From the NCBI GenBank assembly GCA_938010615.1, contig CALLUY010000165.1:1-64000 (forward strand): a stretch of 64,000 nt of DNA, written 5' to 3'. The position numbers and the translations under genes are program-made. The notes beneath the pieces were generated by a model, which made no database searches, was not told the origin of the DNA, and worked only from the letters and a program-made list of their open reading frames with translations. The stretch comes from an uncultured Pirellulaceae bacterium (GTDB lineage: Bacteria > Planctomycetota > Planctomycetia > Pirellulales > Pirellulaceae). Each line of letters starts with the position of its first letter. Position 1 is the first letter of the stretch. Of this stretch, positions 59,937 to 64,000 are shown one piece after another.

Positions 59937-60563
59937 TCAAAATAGCAATTGATAAACGGTGTAGCAAACCAAAAGCAACGCGACGATGCACAATCCGGCG
60001 AGCCATCGCAGGCGGCTGATGTAGAATCCGCGGGTCAGTTTGGTGGTGAACAGATAACCCCAAAAGACACCCAATAAGCCCAAGCAAAAGATTGCCGCGA
60101 TAAGGACTTTGCCCAGTCTGTTTTTCAGGCGAAGCTGGCTGAGTCTCTGTTCAATCTGTTCACGAAATGAACGGTCAATCCGCATCAGGACATAGCCGAC
60201 ATAGAAGTCGTCGTGATCCGCTTCGAGCCGTTTGGCGGTTTCGACATCGTAGTCGCGGCGAAACTTGTGGACGTGTTCGTTTTTGATCAGACTGCGAATA
60301 TCCTCGAGCGGAATCGCATCAATGATCGGCCGACAGTCTTCACCGTAGTTTGTCGCCGCCCAATTGGTTAAGTTCGTCTTTGAGGCGGGCACGAGGCTTT
60401 CTGTTGCTGCAAAATGAGTTGCAAACTCCTCCGTTTTGACAACGAATTGATCCGCCGTTGATTCGGTTTCGATCCACGTCGGGAGAATCTTTTCCTGTTG
60501 AGCATTCGGTTGCGTTTGCAGGAACAAAAGTGAAATGAAGATCAACTGCAAGCTAAACATCAT
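59937..60563 (-). CDS. Hypothetical membrane protein
   Basis: N-terminal signal, two C-terminal TM segments; overlaps kinase stop. Confidence 0.65.
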   Translation of the reverse strand: MMFSLQLIFISLLFLQTQPNAQQEKILPTWIETESTADQFVVKTEEFATHFAATESLVPASKTNLTNWAATNYGEDCRPIIDAIPLEDIRSLIKNEHVHKFRRDYDVETAKRLEADHDDFYVGYVLMRIDRSFREQIEQRLSQLRLKNRLGKVLIAAIFCLGLLGVFWGYLFTTKLTRGFYISRLRWLAGLCIVALLLVCYTVYQLLF

Positions 60564-62767
60564 GCGACCTTCGACGTCTTCGCACCCAAACAGATCAGCT
60601 CACGCTGTTGCATGCTCAACCAGGGAGAGGCCAGCTGCACAGAGATAGAAATGACTCCCGACAACAGGCAACAAGTAATCAAAGGGAGCCCCAACAGTTG
60701 GCTCAAAACGGCCGCCCAAAGAAGGCAAATCCCAACGTCCCAGATCTTTAAACGTGTCTCGCGAATCGGATCAGCGACTCGCCACCAGCGTAACGCGGCG
60801 AACAAACCGACGAAGAAGATCAGCCAAGCCGGGATGACCGGTAACGGCAGTCCAAAGGTCGTGTCGGCTTCGGGTCGAGTGAAGTTGGCGAACGTCAAAT
60901 CGACATGGAAAAAGTTTGCCGCCGCGATCGCCACGAGCCCCGTCAACAACCCGATGCCCGCCGTGACTAGCCGTCGTTGAAAATGGTCCTCGATGTTTTC
61001 GGTTTCCCAATACTTGGCAGCACAAACGACCGCGATGCAAGCGACCGATCCGGTGATCACCAACCACGAGTAAAATGCCCAACCTTCGACATCGGCTGTC
61101 GTGATCGATTCGTAGACCGCCAAGCCAAATAGGTTCAATACGATGCTCGATAGCGCCGCGATCAATACGGACCCCAGCCATTCGGTAAATCGATCTGATG
61201 CCGGTCGTTGTTCAAGCCATTGTCGCAAGGCAGTTGGAATGATTCCAGTTTTGCGTAACCTTTTCTCTTCACGTTCCAAAGTCGACTGACCCGCCCAAGA
61301 TCGCATCAACAGCCAGGAAACCCAAGCGACTCCAAACAGTGCCACCATCCACGGCAACCATTCTGGCCAGCAGACAATCAGCCATCCGGCGAACGCTAAC
61401 AGTCCCGTGCGAATCGGCGTCGCCAAAGGATGGTTCGAAAGTCGATCGGTTGCCGCGTGGCACTTGCGAGCAACTTTCTTTGCGAAGATCCGTTTGCGTT
61501 GCGAGAGACGTAGTTTGCTTCTCTTTCGCGATGGTGGAATGGTTGGCGCGACGCCCGATTTCATTTCATCAAGCGCCGATTCGACTTCATCGGGACCCAT
61601 CAAGGCAATCGGTTCCATGCCAACGACCGTTGTCCGGCGAGCCAGTTTCTTCGCGGGAGGTTTCTCTCTTTGTTCAACTTCCTTGTTGCTCAAATCGGAG
61701 TCACGCGGTGGCGTTGTCTTTCGTAGTCGACTCAACCGATCTTTATCGTGCTGCAGCAATTCATCATTGGGCGCGTAGTCCGAAAGCGGACCGAATACGA
61801 TCTCCGGCATATGCGTCGCAGAGTTTTCGTCGCTGATCAAAATCGATTCGATCCTCGCTCCCGTTTCGTTTGCGGATTCGACGTCGCCGGTTCCAGTCGG
61901 CAAAACGGCCATCTCCGGTCGCGGGAAAACGCCGACCGAATGCAGCGATAAAATCTTGGCGTCTTTGCCGTTGAACTCAGGCCAAGGCATCGCCGCCATT
62001 AGTTCTGAGACGTTCGAAAAACGGGTTTTGGGTTCTTTCGTCAAACAGCCGGCCAACACTTTTCGGTACGCCGCGGGTACTTGATCAAGATCCACTTTCT
62101 CCAACAAGTGCTTGTACATGATCTCTTGTGAGGTCTCACCGTCGAACGGAACGTCACCCGTCAGCAATTCATAAAGCACGATGCCAAGCGCATAGATGTC
62201 GATCTCTTTTCCGTAGACGCCTTTTGAGATTTCAGGCGCCATATAGTGAACCGTGCCCACGGTTCCCGTTTGGCCCGACTGGCGATTGCAGGAGATAAAT
62301 TTGGATAGACCGTAGTCGCCGATTTTGATCACGTGAGCATCGTCGTCTCGGAAGACGTTGGCGGGTTTGAGGTCGCGATGAACGATGCCTCGATGATGAA
62401 GGTAAGCCACGCCCGAAGCGATCGAAGTGAACCACAGTTTCAGCAGCGATTCAGGAATGCCCTTCGGATGATCATCCAAGATGTCACGAAGGCTCGGCCC
62501 GGGAACGTATTCCATCACCACCCAGCTCTCCTGAGTACGGCTGGTTTGAATGTCCCACAGCGAGATCAGATTCACGTGTCGAATGTTAAGGCACTGTTTC
62601 ACGCCGCGCAATTCGATGTCCAAATTGCGTTGAATCTTTTTGAGTGCAACTTCTTTCCCCGCGTCGTTAAGCGCAAAGTACACCTCGCCGAATCCGCCGA
62701 TGCCGATTCCGCGTTTGATGGTGTATCCCCGGAGTGGTTTGGCTCCGCTGGGGTAAGAGAACTTCAT
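60560..62767 (-). CDS. Serine/threonine protein kinase with multi-TM C-terminal region
   Basis: GIGGFGEVYFALNDAGKEVALKKI, IVHRDLKPANVF, DYGLSKF, YMAPEISKGVYGKEIDIYALGIVLYELLTGDVPF. Confidence 0.93.
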   Translation of the reverse strand: MKFSYPSGAKPLRGYTIKRGIGIGGFGEVYFALNDAGKEVALKKIQRNLDIELRGVKQCLNIRHVNLISLWDIQTSRTQESWVVMEYVPGPSLRDILDDHPKGIPESLLKLWFTSIASGVAYLHHRGIVHRDLKPANVFRDDDAHVIKIGDYGLSKFISCNRQSGQTGTVGTVHYMAPEISKGVYGKEIDIYALGIVLYELLTGDVPFDGETSQEIMYKHLLEKVDLDQVPAAYRKVLAGCLTKEPKTRFSNVSELMAAMPWPEFNGKDAKILSLHSVGVFPRPEMAVLPTGTGDVESANETGARIESILISDENSATHMPEIVFGPLSDYAPNDELLQHDKDRLSRLRKTTPPRDSDLSNKEVEQREKPPAKKLARRTTVVGMEPIALMGPDEVESALDEMKSGVAPTIPPSRKRSKLRLSQRKRIFAKKVARKCHAATDRLSNHPLATPIRTGLLAFAGWLIVCWPEWLPWMVALFGVAWVSWLLMRSWAGQSTLEREEKRLRKTGIIPTALRQWLEQRPASDRFTEWLGSVLIAALSSIVLNLFGLAVYESITTADVEGWAFYSWLVITGSVACIAVVCAAKYWETENIEDHFQRRLVTAGIGLLTGLVAIAAANFFHVDLTFANFTRPEADTTFGLPLPVIPAWLIFFVGLFAALRWWRVADPIRETRLKIWDVGICLLWAAVLSQLLGLPLITCCLLSGVISISVQLASPWLSMQQRELICLGAKTSKVA

Positions 62768-62874
62768 TCAGTCGCCAAGGATGCAAAATTGGAGAAGTGG
62801 TGGACTTCTCCATTGTAGCTTGTCCTGACAAAAGAGGGAGCGAGACTTGCCGGTTACCGTCGGGTCGAAGAATC

Positions 62875-64000
62875 TCAAACTAGAGGTTTCGCGTATTTTC
62901 GGTCTTCTGTTTCGCTGAAGTCGACCAAGTTGTCGATTGACTCAAAGAACAGAAAGTAGTCGTTGCCAGAATCGCCAACCAATTCGTCTGCTCCGTCGCC
63001 GCCGAAGAGGAGATCGTCGTCTTCTCCGCCGAACAGCATGTCGTCTCCGTCGTCACCGCGAAGTTTGTCGTCACCCTGTTCGCCGTAGAGTAAATCATTG
63101 TCGTCGCCTCCGACGAGTCGATCGTTGCCTTCACTGCCGCGAAGTAGGTCATTGCCGCCAAGTCCGACCAAGGTATCGTTTCCGAATCCGCCGATCATTT
63201 CGTCGTCTCCAGAATCGCCACGCATCCAGTCGGCCCCGTTGCCACCGTTCACATAGTCGTTGCCCAGACCTGCGAACACGATGTCACTTCCGTTTCCAGC
63301 TTCGATCTGATCGTCTCCTGCGCTACCGTCGATGAAGTCATCGCCGCCCGCTGCATCGATCGTGTCGTTACCTTCGTTTCCGCGGATCCAGTCATCGCCG
63401 TCTTGCGTCGTGATGGTGTCGTCGCCGATTCCACCGTGAACGAGGTTGCGATCGCGACCGCCAACGAGAATATCTGCTCCAGCATCACCACGCAGTTCGT
63501 CGCGTCCGAAGTCAGAGAAGATTTGATCGTTGCCATTGCCGCCGATCATTCGATCGTTGATGTCGACGCCGCCAAAGTTTGGATTGTCTCCAAAGAGCAC
63601 GTCGTCGCCATCGCCACCGTGGATGAAGTCGTTCCCGTTGAGTCCTCTGCCGGGAAATGACGACACGATTCGAATGTCACCACGAAGCGTATCGTCGTCA
63701 GCTCCGCCGAAAAGCCGATCGTTACCAGCTCCGCCATCGATCTCGTCCATCCCATCGCTGCCGTAGATGATGTCGTTGCCAATTCCACCGTCGATGGTGT
63801 CGTTCCCTTCTCCACCAGCGAGCCAATCATCGTTCGCGCCGCCAAAGATGTAGTCGTCCCCTGGTCCGCCGTAAACCGTGTCGTCCGTATCGACGACCGA
63901 GTCCACGCTTTGCAGGTCTGCGTAAATCGTGTCGTTGCCTTGGCGACCGAAAATCGTATCGCCGTAGAATCCGCTTCCGTAGATCGTGTCGTCGCCCGAG
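62875..64000 (-). CDS. RTX (hemolysin-type calcium-binding repeat) protein, 5' end beyond window
   Basis: Dense GGxGNDxLxG nonapeptides; frame is open past the annotated GTG at 63906 to the edge (SGDDTIYGSGFYGDTIFGRQGNDTIYADLQS). Confidence 0.92.
   Translation of the reverse strand, partial: SGDDTIYGSGFYGDTIFGRQGNDTIYADLQSVDSVVDTDDTVYGGPGDDYIFGGANDDWLAGGEGNDTIDGGIGNDIIYGSDGMDEIDGGAGNDRLFGGADDDTLRGDIRIVSSFPGRGLNGNDFIHGGDGDDVLFGDNPNFGGVDINDRMIGGNGNDQIFSDFGRDELRGDAGADILVGGRDRNLVHGGIGDDTITTQDGDDWIRGNEGNDTIDAAGGDDFIDGSAGDDQIEAGNGSDIVFAGLGNDYVNGGNGADWMRGDSGDDEMIGGFGNDTLVGLGGNDLLRGSEGNDRLVGGDDNDLLYGEQGDDKLRGDDGDDMLFGGEDDDLLFGGDGADELVGDSGNDYFLFFESIDNLVDFSETEDRKYAKPLV

Noticed and set aside
62937-63335. 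Arg-rich plus-strand ORF opposite the RTX repeats
   Set aside because: Produced by the repeated GGxGND codons on the other strand.

Overview
The window looks like a Planctomycetes (Pirellulaceae-like) chromosomal segment, about 50% GC by eye. That taxonomic placement is inference from gene content. I support about 37 protein-coding genes, one tRNA-Ser-like gene, several intrinsic terminators and many palindromic intergenic repeats. Recognisable genes: a secretin, GT2 glycosyltransferase, M50/HlyD-like protein, cinA-like, a VWA/secretin-like chimera, two HtrA-type proteases, ispD, a GntR-ABC operon, asparaginase, a DUF11 protein, tandem YbjQ genes, rsmH, esterase, dprA, a DUF1016 nuclease, aroB, an SSF symporter with a DUF4212 subunit, two PEP-CTERM proteins, a PLP enzyme, mtaB, an NtrC-type and a NarL-type regulator, pckA, a WD40 protein, speA, an FGE-sialidase fusion, a Ser/Thr kinase, and an RTX-repeat protein running off the right edge. 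No CRISPR array, prophage, rRNA or complete autonomous transposon was seen. The best leads are: (1) a MITE-like repeat family with about 40-bp inverted termini, interchangeable hairpin-rich cores and two alternative outer flanks; (2) a secretin-derived module shared by three separate proteins; (3) a NarL-type regulator with Glu at the phosphoacceptor Asp position; (4) a lipoprotein gene interrupted by tandem in-frame TGA TGA with the same frame open afterwards; (5) three similar palindromes inside a DUF1016 nuclease gene encoding a repeated R-[EV]-[ST]-x-[TS]-P motif; (6) a CinA protein whose C-terminal amidase motif is lost.
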